64,000 bases of DNA from Ichthyobacterium seriolicida (GTDB lineage Bacteria; Bacteroidota; Bacteroidia; Flavobacteriales; Ichthyobacteriaceae): the NCBI RefSeq assembly GCF_002369955.1, contig NZ_AP014564.1, forward strand, positions 246,893-310,892, given 5' to 3'. Numbering within the stretch: position 1 is the first letter of the stretch; every line of letters starts with the position of its first letter. Below the pieces are notes generated by a model. That model did not search any database and had not been told where the DNA came from. It saw only the letters and a list, made by a program, of their open reading frames with translations. The translations under genes were made by a program, and so were the position numbers. Shown in pieces: positions 62,740-64,000 of the stretch.

Positions 62740-64000
62740 CTAATAATCAGATGTTTTATGTGTAGGATGCTCGCTCTTATCAGAGCCACTATAAGGCATT
62801 CCTGAATTTTCAAACATATGTATCATGCTAGTTCCTCTTGGCACTTTCCATTTGCTTAAGTCTTGTTTGAAAGATGTAGCACCGCTAAACATTAATCCCA
62901 TCGAATACATAGACTTACATAAGTCCCATTTACTTATATTTTGATTGAAAGATACAGCATCTTTAAACATCTGGTCCATCTTCATAACATTAGAAACATT
63001 CCAAGAACTTATATCTTGATTAAAAGCTGTAGCACTGGTAAACATCCATTCCATATCCTCAACATTAGAAACATTCCAGTTGCCTATATTTTGATTGAAA
63101 TTTATAGCACCCCTAAACATCTCAGACATACTAGAAACCCTAGAAACATTCCAACTACCTATATTTTGATTGAAAGATGTAGCTCCTTCAAACATCCGTC
63201 TCATATACTTAACATTAGATACATTCCAAGAACTTAAATCTTTATTAAAAGCTGTAGCACCTGAAAACATCGCTTCCATAATTTGAACATTAGAAACATT
63301 CCAAGAACTTAAATCTTGATTAAAATCTGTAGCACCTGCAAACATGTATTCCATATCTTTAACATTAGAAACGTTCCAGTTATTTAAGTTTTGATTGAAA
63401 AATCTAGCAAGTAAAAACATTGAGTTCATCATTTGAACATTAGAAACATTCCAGTTATTTAAGTTTTGATTGAAAAATGTAGCACCCATAAACATTCGAT
63501 ACATACTAGTAACATTAGAAACATTCCAGTTGCCTATATTTTGATTGAAATTTATAGCACCCCTAAACATCGAATTCATATTAGTAACCCCTTCTAAATT
63601 AGGCGCTTCTAGAGGTAAGAAAGTTAAGTTTTTGCACCCGTCAAAATACCCTCCGCGATTACCAAATTTTAACTCTCCCCAAGATGAAATACCTATTATC
63701 TTTTCTGCATCAGCACAACCTATGATGCTAGAATTATATGCATTACATTTGAAAACTTCTCCGAAGTTAAAACCTTCTATTTTTCCTGTGATAGTGATGG
63801 TTTTTTCTCCTGAGTGTAAATACATATGTGAAGCATCGACTATATTGTCGTTCGTGATGCGTTTAGGTTCTGTACCATCTCCCCAGTCTACTATAAAGTC
63901 ATAGTCTCCTCCATCGTATATAGGCAATTGTATTTTTTCATATGTTCGGTTGGTCCTCCATTTAGAGATAAATTCCTTCTTTAAGGTATAAACCGTTACA
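62740..64000 (-). CDS. BspA-like/DUF285 repeat surface protein, partial
   Basis: The stop codon is at 62740, while the frame stays open to the right edge, so the N-terminus is outside the window. A TTG near 63927 is only an internal codon, because the preceding codons (EFISKWRTNRTYEKIQLPIY) align with the usual WxT...I-x-L-P start of this family. The first part DYDFIVDWGDGTEPKRI is the common VDWGDG/HxY motif. About nine repeats of 25 residues of the DUF285 type follow (NVSNVxxMxxMFxGAxxFNQNIxxW), which form a solenoid. Such proteins are surface adhesins or internalin-like factors in oral Bacteroidota and Mollicutes. Function inferred only from architecture. Confidence 0.85.
   Translation of the reverse strand, partial: VTVYTLKKEFISKWRTNRTYEKIQLPIYDGGDYDFIVDWGDGTEPKRITNDNIVDASHMYLHSGEKTITITGKIEGFNFGEVFKCNAYNSSIIGCADAEKIIGISSWGELKFGNRGGYFDGCKNLTFLPLEAPNLEGVTNMNSMFRGAINFNQNIGNWNVSNVTSMYRMFMGATFFNQNLNNWNVSNVQMMNSMFLLARFFNQNLNNWNVSNVKDMEYMFAGATDFNQDLSSWNVSNVQIMEAMFSGATAFNKDLSSWNVSNVKYMRRMFEGATSFNQNIGSWNVSRVSSMSEMFRGAINFNQNIGNWNVSNVEDMEWMFTSATAFNQDISSWNVSNVMKMDQMFKDAVSFNQNISKWDLCKSMYSMGLMFSGATSFKQDLSKWKVPRGTSMIHMFENSGMPYSGSDKSEHPTHKTSDY
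62960..63590. repeat. 75-bp tandem repeats encoding the DUF285 units
   Basis: Related units recur about every 75 bases (for example ACATTAGAAACATTCCA and TTTTGATTGAAA on the plus strand). They are imperfect, but several share more than 40 identical bases, enough to allow unequal crossing over. Confidence 0.7.

Overview
The window looks like part of a chromosome from a low-GC member of the Bacteroidota, most likely the Flavobacteriia. The evidence is: promoters of the TAnnTTTG type; many SusC/TonB-type receptors and signal-peptidase-II lipoproteins; a single-chain PurL; an OstA-like/LptA protein and LptB; and the DUF6452-DUF6048 pair found in this phylum. The repeated surface lipoproteins and decayed insertion sequences recall fish-pathogenic Ichthyobacterium, but that is a guess from memory that the sequence alone cannot confirm.

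Layout. 1-5500: the start of one lipoprotein gene, then four tandem paralogous lipoprotein genes on the minus strand. 5500-9400: an insertion-sequence graveyard with a frameshifted IS1380 copy nested in an IS982-type miniature element, a 9/7-bp tandem repeat, a second miniature element and an intact-looking IS1595-type element. 9400-20500: mostly housekeeping genes on the minus strand (purL, a pseudouridine synthase, apbE, pheT, an S41 protease). 20900-29100: surface proteins, namely an eight-repeat lipoprotein and, divergently, a very long adhesin-like protein with a C-terminal S74 self-cleaving chaperone domain. A second IS1380 copy cuts that gene in two, and it can be rejoined exactly at a TTAA duplication. 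29400-34800: comF, an SPFH protein, a lipoprotein, a polyprenyl diphosphate synthase, holB and lptB. 34800-38550: an IS256 relic, a third miniature element, a TonB-type outer membrane protein and an IS982 deletion derivative. 38550-45160: a TonB-like protein and two tandem TonB-dependent receptors, the second frameshifted. 45200-54650: an alanine/glycine symporter with an odd N-terminal extension, OstA-like protein, Lon, a small acidic protein, a MATE exporter, an outer membrane protein, CvpA and a MerR regulator. 54600-58550: a four-gene metal ABC uptake operon in which one permease carries a fused DtxR/MntR-like domain. 58700-64000: a LolC/E-type permease, a NamZ-type muramidase, a fifth relative of the left-hand lipoproteins and a partial DUF285 repeat protein.

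How it fits together. Much of the accessory content faces the outside of the cell: lipoproteins, an adhesin, TonB-dependent receptors and a BspA-like repeat protein. Several of these show duplication, mosaic exchange or frameshifts. The rest covers envelope building (LptA/LptB, LolC/E, NamZ, polyprenyl synthase), metal uptake, purine synthesis and translation.

The observations most worth following are the mosaic tandem lipoproteins, the permease-repressor fusion and the IS-split S74 adhesin. No rRNA, tRNA or CRISPR array was recognised by eye.
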